This document shows positions 53,970-61,515 of a DNA stretch of 64,000 nucleotides, one piece after another. Source of the stretch: Sandaracinus amylolyticus (GTDB lineage: Bacteria; Myxococcota_A; Polyangia; Polyangiales; Sandaracinaceae); assembly GCF_021631985.1 (NCBI RefSeq), contig NZ_CP070225.1:1178001-1242000 (forward strand), in the 5' to 3' direction. The translations under genes were made by a program, and so were the position numbers. The notes beneath the pieces are model-generated. The model worked only from the letters and a program-made list of their open reading frames with translations, searched no databases and was not told where the DNA came from. Each line of letters opens with the position of its first letter. Within the stretch, counting starts at the first letter, position 1.

Positions 53970-53978
53970 GCGGCGTCG

Positions 53979-53984
53979 AGGCTA
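53979..53984 (-). promoter_or_regulatory. -10 box (TAGCCT) 9 nt before the kinase gene
   Basis: Minus-strand TAGCCT at 53984-53979, GTG at 53969. Same hexamer as at the DUF507 and 57949 genes. No convincing -35. Confidence 0.42.
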
Positions 53985-54035
53985 GCACGCGGCAACCCGC
54001 GCCGGGCCGTTCAGTCAGCTGGAGTGCTCGCGCCG

Positions 54036-55040
54036 TCACGCCAGCGCGGCTCGGTACTGCTCCGGCGTGCGCCCGGTCCACCGCCGGAACGCGCGGAAGA
54101 ACGCGCTCGGCTCGGAGTAGCCCACGAGCATCGCGACCTCGTACACCGCGAGGCGAGGCTCGCGCAGGTAGATCTCGGCGAGCTGGCGCCGCGTGTCCTC
54201 GAGCAGCTCCTGGAAGACGACGCCTTCCTCTTTGAGCCGGCGCTGCAGCGTCCGCTCGCTCATCCCGAAATGACGCGCGATCCCCGACTGCGAGGGCACG
54301 CCGTGCCGCAGCGCCTCCGTCAGCTTCCGCTGCACGCGATCGGTCAGGCGATCGTCGCCGGGCAGCACCTTCAGCAGCGAGTGCGCGTGGTGCTCGAGGT
54401 AGCCGTAGAGCCGCGGGTTCGCGTTCACGATCGGCACGTCGAGGATCTCGCCGGGGAGCACGAGCCGCGACGCGGGCGCGCCGAAGCGCGGCGTCCGACC
54501 GAAGTGCGCGACGAGCGCCGAGACGTCGGGCGGCGCCGGGTGCTGGAACCACACGTCGAGCACCGGGAAGTCGCGTCCGGTCAGCGTCCGCAACATCGTG
54601 AGGCCGCTCGACATCGACCACTCGGCGGGGTGTCGCAGTCGCACGAAGCGCGGCGCGAGCACCTGCTCGAGCACCGCGCGCCCGTCCTCCTCGAAGAAGC
54701 GCCCGATGAACACGTCGCAGAGCAGGCTGCCGAAGCGCTCCATGCAGCGGCCGAGCTCGCGCGGGGTCGCACACTGCAGCATCAGATAGCCGAGCGCGCC
54801 GAGCGACTCGATCGCGAAGTGGCGCCCGAGCCGCACTCCGAGATCGTCGATGTCGGGGAGCGCGAGGATCACGTCCCAGATCGCCATGTGCTGCTTGAAC
54901 GGCACGCGCGCGTCGGGGTTCGCGAGGAGCTCGGGCGTCAGCTCCGCGCGGGCGAGCACCTCTTCGCGAGGCACGCCCAGCATGACTGCGACGTCCACGA
55001 GCGTCGCAGTGAACGAAGCGACGACGGTCGCGACAGCCAT
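54036..55040 (-). CDS. AraC-family transcriptional regulator (arabinose-binding-domain-like N-terminus)
   Basis: 334 residues. The N-terminal 220 residues match the PF12625-type domain of OruR/ArgR-like AraC regulators (LVDVAVMLGVPREEVLARAE LTPELL; LGRHFAIESLGALGYLMLQC). The C-terminal AraC HTH pair is GIARHFGMSERTLQRRLKEE and YEVAMLVGYSEPSAFFRAFR RWTGRTPEQYR. Divergent from the cytochrome c gene with 114 bp between starts, so it may control that gene in response to a small hydrophobic or amino-acid ligand; this is an inference from position. A TATCAT box lies 10 nt before the ATG. Confidence 0.93.
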   Translation of the reverse strand: MAVATVVASFTATLVDVAVMLGVPREEVLARAELTPELLANPDARVPFKQHMAIWDVILALPDIDDLGVRLGRHFAIESLGALGYLMLQCATPRELGRCMERFGSLLCDVFIGRFFEEDGRAVLEQVLAPRFVRLRHPAEWSMSSGLTMLRTLTGRDFPVLDVWFQHPAPPDVSALVAHFGRTPRFGAPASRLVLPGEILDVPIVNANPRLYGYLEHHAHSLLKVLPGDDRLTDRVQRKLTEALRHGVPSQSGIARHFGMSERTLQRRLKEEGVVFQELLEDTRRQLAEIYLREPRLAVYEVAMLVGYSEPSAFFRAFRRWTGRTPEQYRAALA

Positions 55041-55050
55041 GCGCCGTCGG

Positions 55051-55056
55051 ATGATA
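55051..55056 (-). promoter_or_regulatory. -10 box (TATCAT) 10 nt before the AraC-type gene
   Basis: Minus-strand TATCAT at 55056-55051, ATG at 55040. No clear -35. It lies in the divergent region with the cytochrome c gene. Confidence 0.42.
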
Positions 55057-55154
55057 CGGCGCGCCCGGCGCGCGGCGCCATCGTCCACGCGATTGTCGCC
55101 CGCGGTCAGTCGTGACGCGCCCCGATGCCGCCAATCGTCGACGAGGAGACTCTC

Positions 55155-56351
55155 ATGCGACGAAAGATCGTCATCGCGCTCGCTTCTGCGCTCGGGCTCG
55201 TGATCGCGGCGGGCACGGTGCTGGTGTACGGCGCCTCGCAGCCGGTGAGCGCGCCCTATCCCGAGGTGAGCGCGGATCGGAGCGAGCACGGCATCGCGCG
55301 CGGGCGCGTGCTCTTCGAGGGCACGTGCGCCCAGTGCCACCGCGCGCCGGGCTCGACGCGCGTCGCGGGCGCGCCGCTCTCCGAGGTCCCTGCGTTCCTC
55401 GGCGAGTTCCACTCGCGCAACCTCACGCGCCATCCGACGGCGGGCATCGGCGGGTTCACCGATCGCGAGATCGCGCGTCTGCTGCGCTACGGCGTCGCGC
55501 GCGATGGGCACGCGTCGCTGATGCCGACCTACGGCTTCTCCGACGACGACCTCGCGGCAGTGCTCGGGTTCCTGCGCTCCGACGATCCGCTCTTCGAGGC
55601 CGACGGGACCGAGACCCCGCCCTCGCGACCCTCGCTCGTCGGGCGCGTGCTCGTCCGCGCCGGGCTGCCCGATCCCGCGACGCGTCCGGTGCGCGGCATG
55701 CGCGCGCCCCCGCGCGGACCGAGCGTCGAGTACGGCCGCTACCTCGCGCACGACGTCTTCGACTGCGCGGGGTGCCACACGCCGGGATACGATCCCGACA
55801 AGACGAACGGCGGCGACCTGCTGCGTGGCGGGTTCGAATTCGTCGGCGCCGATGGTGCGCCGGTGCGCTCGCCGAACCTGACCGCGCACGCGAGCGGCCT
55901 CGCCGAGTGGACCTCCGCCGACCTCGGCCGCGCGCTGCGCGACGGCCTGAAGCCCGACGGCACCGCGGTGCGCCCGCCGATGCCGCTCTTCCGCGGGCTC
56001 GGCGACGACGAGGTCGAGGCGCTCTTCGTGTACCTGCGCAGCGTCCCCGCCCTCGAGGGAGAGGTCCCCGCGGCGCAGCCGGTGCGCACGCCTCGCCCGA
56101 GCGATGCGCGCGCGCCCGAGCAGCTCTTCGTCGAGCTCGGCTGTCCCGGGTGCCACGCGCCGGGCGCGCGTCATCACGCGCAGCTCGAGCAGGCGCGCGG
56201 TGAGGACCCCGAAGCGCTCGCGCGGTGGATCCAGCACCCCGAGACGTTCCAGCCCGGCACGCCGATGCCGAGCTATGGCTCGCTCCTCTCCGACGCGGAT
56301 GCGCTCGCGCTCGCACGATGGGTGAGCGAGGGCGCGTCGCGCACGCAATGA
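55155..56351 (+). CDS. Membrane-anchored tri-haem cytochrome c
   Basis: 398 residues from ATG 55155, preceded by GAGGAG. An N-terminal hydrophobic segment (KIVIALASALGLVIAAGTVL) serves as signal or anchor. Three c-type haem sites CxxCH are present: CAQCH (about 64), CAGCH (about 205) and CPGCH (about 335), each with a distal Met (e.g. LMPTYGFSDDD, TPMPSYGSLLSD). The arrangement resembles the cytochrome subunits of membrane-bound alcohol/gluconate dehydrogenases or cbb3-like electron carriers. It transfers electrons in the periplasm. The dehydrogenase is not adjacent, though the AraC regulator is divergent and a PLP enzyme gene overlaps its stop. Confidence 0.92.
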   Translation: MRRKIVIALASALGLVIAAGTVLVYGASQPVSAPYPEVSADRSEHGIARGRVLFEGTCAQCHRAPGSTRVAGAPLSEVPAFLGEFHSRNLTRHPTAGIGGFTDREIARLLRYGVARDGHASLMPTYGFSDDDLAAVLGFLRSDDPLFEADGTETPPSRPSLVGRVLVRAGLPDPATRPVRGMRAPPRGPSVEYGRYLAHDVFDCAGCHTPGYDPDKTNGGDLLRGGFEFVGADGAPVRSPNLTAHASGLAEWTSADLGRALRDGLKPDGTAVRPPMPLFRGLGDDEVEALFVYLRSVPALEGEVPAAQPVRTPRPSDARAPEQLFVELGCPGCHAPGARHHAQLEQARGEDPEALARWIQHPETFQPGTPMPSYGSLLSDADALALARWVSEGASRTQ

Positions 56352-56374
56352 CCGCGCAGTACGCTCGCGCCCGC

Positions 56375-57559
56375 ATGACCGATCGCACGCTTCGTCCTGC
56401 CACCCTCGCGGTGCACGCCGGGGAAGAGCCCGACCCGAAGACCGGCGCGCTCGAGCCGCCGATCGTCCTCGCGAGCGCCTACGCGTTCCCGTCCGCCGAC
56501 GACGCGGCCGCGCAGTTCCGCGGCGAGCAGGACGGCTGGATCTACGGGCGCTGGCGCAACCCGACGGTCGAGTCGTTCGAGCGCAAGATCGCGGCGCTCG
56601 AGGGCGCGGAGGCGACGGTCGCGCTCGCGAGCGGCATGGCGGCGGTGAACGGCGCCATCGCGGCGTGCGCGCGCGCCGGCGAGCACGTCGTCGCGCCTCG
56701 CAGCGTGTACGCCGAGGCCGCGCGGCTGATGCGCGAGGTGCTCCCGCGCTTCGGCATCGAGACCACGTTCGTCGACCAGACCGACCTCGCCGCGGTCGAG
56801 GCCGCGATGAACGAGCGCACGCGCATCGTGTACGCCGAGACGCCGGCGAACCCGAACCTCGTGTGCACCGATCTCGCCGCCCTCGCGAAGCTCGCGCACG
56901 CGCGCGGCGCGGTGTTGATCGTCGACGGCACGTTCGCGACGCCGTGGCACCAGCGCCCGCTCGCGCTCGGCGCCGACCTCGTGCTGCACTCGGCGACGAA
57001 GGCGATCTGCGGGCACGGCGACGCGATCGGCGGCGTGGTCTCGGGCTCGCGCGAGCGCGTCGGCGAGGTGCGGCGCATCGGGGTGCGCGCGATGGGCGGC
57101 GCGATGGCGCCCAACACCGCGGCGATGCTCGCGCGCGGCGTGCGCACGCTCGGATTGCGCATGGATCGCGCGAGCGCGAGCGCGATGGAGCTCGCGCGGC
57201 GGCTCGAGGAGGATCGGCGCATCGCGCGCGTGTGGTACCCGGGCCTGCCCTCGCACCCGCAGCACGCGATCGCGCGCGCCCAGATGACGCGCGGCTTCGG
57301 CGCGATGATCGCGTTCGAGGTCGCGGGAGGGCTCGAGGCGGGCAAGCGCTGTCACGATGCGGTCGAGGTGATCGCGCGCGCGGTGAGCCTCGGCGACGTG
57401 CGCTCGCTGCTCACGCACCCCGCGACCACGACCCAGGCGTCGATGCCGCGCGAGCAGCGCCTCGCAGCGGGCGTCGGCGACGGGCTGATGCGCCTCAGCG
57501 TCGGCATCGAGGACGTCGAGGACCTCTGGGAGGACCTCGACCGCGCGCTGCGCTCCTAA
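56375..57559 (+). CDS. Cys/Met-metabolism PLP-dependent enzyme (cystathionine gamma-synthase/lyase family)
   Basis: 394 residues from ATG 56375 (MTDRTLRPATLAVHAGEEPD). The family pattern is clear: YGRWRNPTVESFERKIAALE GAE, substrate/PLP contacts VALASGMAAVNGAI, YAETPANPNLVCTDL, VDGTFATPWHQRPL, the PLP lysine in LHSATKAICGHGDAIGG, and SLGDVRSLLTHPATTTQASM PREQR. Members include cystathionine gamma-synthase, gamma-lyase and O-acetylhomoserine sulfhydrylase; the alignment cannot separate them. An upstream ATG at 56348 overlaps the cytochrome stop (ATGA) and would add nine residues, so translational coupling is possible. Confidence 0.92.
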   Translation: MTDRTLRPATLAVHAGEEPDPKTGALEPPIVLASAYAFPSADDAAAQFRGEQDGWIYGRWRNPTVESFERKIAALEGAEATVALASGMAAVNGAIAACARAGEHVVAPRSVYAEAARLMREVLPRFGIETTFVDQTDLAAVEAAMNERTRIVYAETPANPNLVCTDLAALAKLAHARGAVLIVDGTFATPWHQRPLALGADLVLHSATKAICGHGDAIGGVVSGSRERVGEVRRIGVRAMGGAMAPNTAAMLARGVRTLGLRMDRASASAMELARRLEEDRRIARVWYPGLPSHPQHAIARAQMTRGFGAMIAFEVAGGLEAGKRCHDAVEVIARAVSLGDVRSLLTHPATTTQASMPREQRLAAGVGDGLMRLSVGIEDVEDLWEDLDRALRS

Positions 57560-57900
57560 CGAGGCCCGAAGCGCTTGTCGTCCGGCGGCGTGCGCCCCTC
57601 GTTGAGCGCTTCGGCGATGCGCACCAGCGAGGGCGCGTCGATGCCCACGTACCACGCCTGCGTGAGCGCTCCCGTCTCGTCGCCGTAATACGCCGCGAGC
57701 GTCGGCCCGTAGGAGCAGCACCCGAGGCATCCCGACTCGGTCAGTCGCACGCCGCCGCCGCGCTTGTAGTACGCGATGCTGCGCGCCTCGAGCGTGCGCC
57801 ACGCTTCCTCGAAGACGCGCGTGCTGCCGCGGCGCGAGCAGCGCGGACCGGTGCACAGCAGCAGGTGCGCGCGCGTCGGGAAGAAGAGCGGACCGTCCAC
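57556..57900 (-). CDS. Thioredoxin-like [2Fe-2S] ferredoxin domain protein
   Basis: 114 residues from GTG 57900. Four cysteines of the thioredoxin-like [2Fe-2S] ferredoxins are placed as C-x4-C (LLLCTGPRCSRRG, residues 16 and 21) and later in ESGCLGCCSYGPTLAAYYGD. The fold HLLLCTGPRC ... RLTESGCLGCCSYGP is that of the family found as small free-standing ferredoxins and in NuoE. It probably carries electrons in the cytoplasm. Its stop overlaps the PLP-enzyme stop by 2-3 nt (convergent). A TATACT box lies 9 nt before the GTG. Confidence 0.85.
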   Translation of the reverse strand: MDGPLFFPTRAHLLLCTGPRCSRRGSTRVFEEAWRTLEARSIAYYKRGGGVRLTESGCLGCCSYGPTLAAYYGDETGALTQAWYVGIDAPSLVRIAEALNEGRTPPDDKRFGPR

Positions 57901-57909
57901 GTCGGCGCG

Positions 57910-57938
57910 AGTATAGAGCTGGCGGCGCGTGATAGCCT
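57910..57938. promoter_or_regulatory. Divergent -10 boxes of the ferredoxin and 57949 genes
   Basis: On the minus strand TATACT (57915-57910) is 9 nt before GTG 57900. On the plus strand TAGCCT (57933-57938) is 10 nt before ATG 57949. The two -10 boxes are only 17 bp apart, so both promoters would share their upstream DNA. -35 boxes are poor on both sides. Confidence 0.45.
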
Positions 57939-57948
57939 GCAGCGCGGA

Positions 57949-58635
57949 ATGAGCGACGATCCGCCCTCGCGCCCCAAGCACGGCACCGTGCCCGGCTTCG
58001 GCCCGCCGTCGCAGCCGCTCCCTCCGCTCGAGGTGCAGCCGATCACGATGCGCGACGAGGCGTCGGGCGATGCGCCCGAGGTGGTCCCGGGCGCGGTGCG
58101 CATGGTCGTCGAGCCCACGCCGCACCCCGATCCGGTGCGCTACTCGGTGCCCCAGGGGCCCGAGGACGCGCGACGTCGCGCGAAGGGCCCGCCCGCGGTC
58201 GACATCGATCTCGTCTACGAGCGCCGCAGCGCGCCGCTGCCGGATCAGCCCTGGATCTTCCTCGAGATCTGGACGCGCAACACCATCTACCAGCTCGACG
58301 CGTCGCTCATCTGCGTCGACGTGATCGATCAGGGCACGCGCCGCGCGATCGCGGAGCACCCGCTGCGCGGGGCGCGGCTGGTCGGCGGCCAGTCGCGCGA
58401 CGGCGACGCGATGGAGCTCTCGCATCCGTTCCCGCGACCGGGCTCGGAGGCGGTGTTCGAGCAGACCTCGGGGCGCCACGTGCGCTTCTCGCAGACCTCG
58501 TCGGTGACGCGCGTCGTGATGCGATTGCGCGTGCTGACGGTCGAGCCCGAGCAGCTCCTGCCGACGTGGGAGGACGTCAGCGGGAAGTGGGATCTGCGGA
58601 CGCTGGGGCAGAAGCCGCAGGGATCGAAGAAGTAG
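57949..58635 (+). CDS. Unknown protein of 228 residues
   Basis: No family recognised. The first 60 residues are Pro-rich and disordered-looking (SRPKHGTVPGFGPPSQPLPP). A folded part from about 75 (VDIDLVYERRSAPLPDQPWI FLEIWTRNTIYQLDASLICV DVIDQ) has several beta strands and ends with RVVMRLRVLTVEPEQLLPTW EDV. There is no signal or membrane segment, and no cysteine pair. It precedes the SOS-type imuA promoter by 80 bp and is not likely to be part of that operon. ATG 57949 is preferred as the first codon after the -10 box and the one beginning a Ser/Asp-rich leader typical of such proteins. Confidence 0.7.
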   Translation: MSDDPPSRPKHGTVPGFGPPSQPLPPLEVQPITMRDEASGDAPEVVPGAVRMVVEPTPHPDPVRYSVPQGPEDARRRAKGPPAVDIDLVYERRSAPLPDQPWIFLEIWTRNTIYQLDASLICVDVIDQGTRRAIAEHPLRGARLVGGQSRDGDAMELSHPFPRPGSEAVFEQTSGRHVRFSQTSSVTRVVMRLRVLTVEPEQLLPTWEDVSGKWDLRTLGQKPQGSKK

Positions 58636-58717
58636 CGCCGCGAGCAGGCGGGCTGCACCGGAGTCCGGCAGAAGAAGTAGCGCGTTTGCGTCAGTCCGAG
58701 CGACCTCCGCGCGTCGC

Positions 58718-58746
58718 TTGACACTGTGCATCCGTTCAGCCATCGG
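58718..58746 (+). promoter_or_regulatory. imuA-imuB promoter with LexA-like operator in the spacer
   Basis: TTGACA (58718-58723), then CTGTGCATCCGTTCAGC (58724-58740), then CATCGG as weak -10. The 17-mer fits the M. xanthus LexA box as I recall it (CTRHAMRYBYGTTCAGS) at 16 of 17 positions. The layout is the same as before dnaE2. Confidence 0.78.
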
Positions 58747-58752
58747 ATCGGG

Positions 58753-59604
58753 GTGGCCTCGACGCTCGTCCCCCGGGTTCTCCGCGCCTCCACGGTCGTC
58801 GCCGCGAGAGTCGCCACACTTCCCGCGGATCGAGCGCGCGTGGTCGAGGCCGCGGGCGCGCAGATCGCTCAGCTCGCGCTGGCCCTCGATCACGAGGAGC
58901 AGCTCCCTCTCGATGGGAGCTCGCCCGACGATGCGAGCGCGCGAGAGGCGCGCACCACGCAGGCGCTCGCCGCCGCGTCGTCGTCGCTGCGGCGTGTTCG
59001 TCTGCTCCGTGCGCGCACCGCGCTCGCGCCCGAGCGTCCCGCGAGCGCGCCCTGGTTCCCGCCGGGGCGCATCGTCGAGCTGTGCTCGGGGCCGAACAGC
59101 GCGCAGACCAGCGCGGCGGTCATGGTCCTGCGCGAGGCGCAGCGCGAGGGCGATCCCGTCGCGTGGATCATGCCGCGCGGGGCAGGGCTCTTCCCGCCCG
59201 ATCTCGCGGCCGCGGGCGTCGACCTCGACGCGCTCGTGGTGGTGCACGTGCCGCCCGACGACGCCGCCGCAGCGCCGCGCGCGGCGGAGCTCGTGCTGCG
59301 CACCGGCGCGTTCGGCGCGGTGGTGCTCGATCTCGGCTCGGCGATGCTCCCGCGTGGCACCGCATGGCAGGGCCGCCTGCTCGGCCTCGCGCGCGAGCAC
59401 ACGTGCCGCGTCGTCGTGCTCTCGCCGCACGGACGCTCGCGCGCGTCGCTCGGCCCGCTGGTGTCGCTGCGCTTCGACGTGCGGCGCGCGCGCTTCGGTC
59501 CCGGCCGTTTCGGCGTCGTCGCGAGCGCGCTGAAGGACAAGAGCGGGCTGCTCGCGTCGCACGAGACACGCAGCGCCTGTCTCGCACCGGTCGGCGCACG
59601 CTGA
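58753..59604 (+). CDS. imuA: ImuA-like RecA-fold protein of the mutasome
   Basis: 283 residues. The core follows the ImuA pattern: PWFPPGRIVELCSGPNSAQT SAAVMVLREAQ (a P-loop-like region without a perfect Walker A), DPVAWIMPRGAGLFPPDLAA AGVDLDALVVVHVP (strand-turn of the RecA fold) and TGAFGAVVLDLGSAMLPRGT AWQGRLLGLAREH. ImuA of this type interacts with ImuB in SOS mutagenesis with DnaE2. The GTG at 58753 is chosen: an upstream in-frame GTG at 58726 lies inside the operator, while 58753 is just past the -10. imuB follows 27 bp downstream. Confidence 0.85.
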   Translation: MASTLVPRVLRASTVVAARVATLPADRARVVEAAGAQIAQLALALDHEEQLPLDGSSPDDASAREARTTQALAAASSSLRRVRLLRARTALAPERPASAPWFPPGRIVELCSGPNSAQTSAAVMVLREAQREGDPVAWIMPRGAGLFPPDLAAAGVDLDALVVVHVPPDDAAAAPRAAELVLRTGAFGAVVLDLGSAMLPRGTAWQGRLLGLAREHTCRVVVLSPHGRSRASLGPLVSLRFDVRRARFGPGRFGVVASALKDKSGLLASHETRSACLAPVGAR

Positions 59605-59631
59605 CGTCTCTCTCCACGCGCGTGATCCACG

Positions 59632-61107
59632 ATGTCCCGGATCGCATGCCTCGACGTGCCCGCGTTGCCCCTCCAGGTGCTGCGACGCGATCGCCCCGAA
59701 TGGACGGGGCTGCCGCTCGCGGTCGTCGCCGACGATCGACCGCAGGCGCCGGTGCTGTGGACCTCGCAGAGCGCGCAGCGCCTCGGGATCCGCGTCGGCA
59801 TGCGCTACGCGTCGGCGCTCGGCATCTCGCGCGAGCTGCGCGCCGCGCCGGTGTCCGAGGCGCGCATCGCCGAGGTGCGCGCCGAGCTCGTGGGCGCGAT
59901 GCATCGCTACTCGCCGCGCGTCGAGCCCGACGACGAGCGCCCCGGCGTCATCTGGATCGATCCCGAGGGGATGGTCTCGCTCTTCGGCTCGCTCGAGCGC
60001 TGGGCCCAGTCGCTCTGGGGCGAGCTCGGCGCCCACGATCTCTTCGGCGCGGTGGTGGTCGGCTTCCAGCGCATGCGTGCCTGGGCGGTCGCGCGCACCG
60101 TGCGCGACGCCCGGGTGATCGCCGACGCGGAGACCGAGCACCGGCTCGCCGGTCGGGTGTCGATCGTGCGCCTCGATCTCCCGCCCGAGCTCGAGAGCGC
60201 GCTCGCGGTGCTCGGTGTCGCGACGCTCGACGACTTCCTCGCGCTGCCTCCGGGGGAGCTCTCGGTGCGCTTCGGGCCGAGCGCGTCGCGCCTGCACGCG
60301 CTCTTCTCGGGCGCGATGCGCGAGCCGATGTCGCCGGTCGTCGCGACCCAGCCGATCGCGATCGAGGCCGAGCTCGACCCGCCCGACGACGACGCGTCGC
60401 GCCTGCTCTTCTGCGTGAAGGGCGCGCTCCACGCGCTGCACCGCGCGCTCGAGCAGCGCTCGCTCGCGCTCGCCGCGCTCGACCTCACGCTGATGATGGA
60501 GGGCGGGGCCGCGCCGCACCGCGAGGTGCTGCGTCCGGCGCGCGCGAGCCGCGACGCGACCTCGGTGCTCGAGCTGGTGCGCCTGCGCCTCGACGCGATC
60601 TCGCTGCCCGAGCGCGTCGAGCGCATCCGCCTCGAGGCCGAGCCCGCACCGCTCGAGGGCACGCAGCTCTCGCTCGCCCCGGGCACGCGCCGTCGCGACC
60701 CCGACGCGGCGACGCGCGGCATCGCGCGGCTGCGCGCGGCGTTCGGCGACGACGCGGTCACACGCGCGCGCCTCGAGGACGCGTGGCTGCCCGAGCACCA
60801 GTTCCGCTGGGAGCCGGTGCGCACGATCGGCGTTCCGCGCCGCGCGTCCGACGACGATCCGCGCGATCCGCCGCTGGTGCGTCGTCTGATGCCGAGCCCG
60901 CAGCCGCTCCCGAGCGACGACGCGGGACGTCCGGTGTGCATCCCGCCGATCACGGAGATGAGCGGCCCGTATCGCCTGCAGTCGGGCTGGTGGGCGCACG
61001 GGGTGGTGCGCGACTACTGGTACGCCGAGCGCGCCGACGGCGCGCTGCTCTGGATGTATCGCGATGCGGCTCTGGATCGGTGGTTCGTCCAAGGGAGGAT
61101 CGACTGA
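59632..61107 (+). CDS. imuB: ImuB, inactive Y-family polymerase of the mutasome
   Basis: 491 residues. The Y-family fold is recognisable (SRIACLDVPALPLQVLRR, LWTSQSAQRLGIRVGMRYAS AL, VIWIDPEGMVSLFGSLERWA QS), but the catalytic acidic sites are lost: the DxD region reads CLDVPALP and the SxDE region WIDPEG, as is usual for ImuB. The C-terminal region carries a beta-clamp-binding-like motif TQLSLA (about residue 345) and the ImuB C-terminus (GPYRLQSGWWAHGVVRDYWY AERADG). It bridges DnaE2 and the clamp during mutagenic repair. Repeat R1 copy D starts directly after its stop. Confidence 0.93.
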   Translation: MSRIACLDVPALPLQVLRRDRPEWTGLPLAVVADDRPQAPVLWTSQSAQRLGIRVGMRYASALGISRELRAAPVSEARIAEVRAELVGAMHRYSPRVEPDDERPGVIWIDPEGMVSLFGSLERWAQSLWGELGAHDLFGAVVVGFQRMRAWAVARTVRDARVIADAETEHRLAGRVSIVRLDLPPELESALAVLGVATLDDFLALPPGELSVRFGPSASRLHALFSGAMREPMSPVVATQPIAIEAELDPPDDDASRLLFCVKGALHALHRALEQRSLALAALDLTLMMEGGAAPHREVLRPARASRDATSVLELVRLRLDAISLPERVERIRLEAEPAPLEGTQLSLAPGTRRRDPDAATRGIARLRAAFGDDAVTRARLEDAWLPEHQFRWEPVRTIGVPRRASDDDPRDPPLVRRLMPSPQPLPSDDAGRPVCIPPITEMSGPYRLQSGWWAHGVVRDYWYAERADGALLWMYRDAALDRWFVQGRID

Positions 61108-61155
61108 GGACGGTTCGGCATAGGCGCGGGTGGTGGGTCCGACGCCCTGTGTGCT
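61108..61155 (+). repeat. Palindromic repeat R1, copy D, left part
   Basis: Starts at the imuB stop. The left arm (61123-61148, beginning GGCGCGGGTGGTGGG) is complementary over 26 bp without mismatch to 63029-63054, now 1.9 kb away because the IS element is inserted between. Ends with TGTGTGCT. Confidence 0.88.
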
Positions 61156-61159
61156 GTCG

Positions 61160-61515
61160 TAGTCAAGTGCGGACGCGCGTGATCGACGGATCGGGCGCTT
61201 CTCGCACCCGCTGATCCGCACACCGGGCCCTTCTTGCGCGAGGTGACTCGCCGCGAACGAGGCTTGGTGTGCGGTGGCTTCAGGCGGTCGGATCGGAGAG
61301 CGACGGGACGGATAGGCCCGAACTGTCTTGTCGGACGTCCACGTGAGCGGCGTCGGGTCGGCCTCGTTGGGCATTTCGCCCGCCGCGTCGATCTCGAGGG
61401 TGCGCTGGGACTCGCGGTGCAGCCTCTCGGGGCTCCAGCACTCCAGGTGAGCGTCACCCGCTCGATCTTCGCGCCTTGGAGCGGAAGCGAAGGGAAGAGA
61501 GCGCGAAGCTCGCCG
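61160..61515 (-). ncRNA. Candidate bridge RNA region of the IS110 element
   Basis: About 350 bp downstream of the transposase and inside the element has no plausible gene. IS110-family elements encode a bridge RNA in such non-coding ends (established for IS621 and relatives). A perfect 9-bp stem CCGCACACC (61216-61224) / GGTGTGCGG (61266-61274) with a 41-nt loop is visible; GTGTGC of its right arm also occurs in the target just left of the core (TGTGTGCT). No RNA boundaries can be given by eye. Confidence 0.35.

Noticed and set aside
54007-54025. GTTCAG-like sequence between the kinase and AraC genes as a third LexA box
   Set aside because: Only the GTTCAG half fits; the other half does not, and there is no TTGACA before it.
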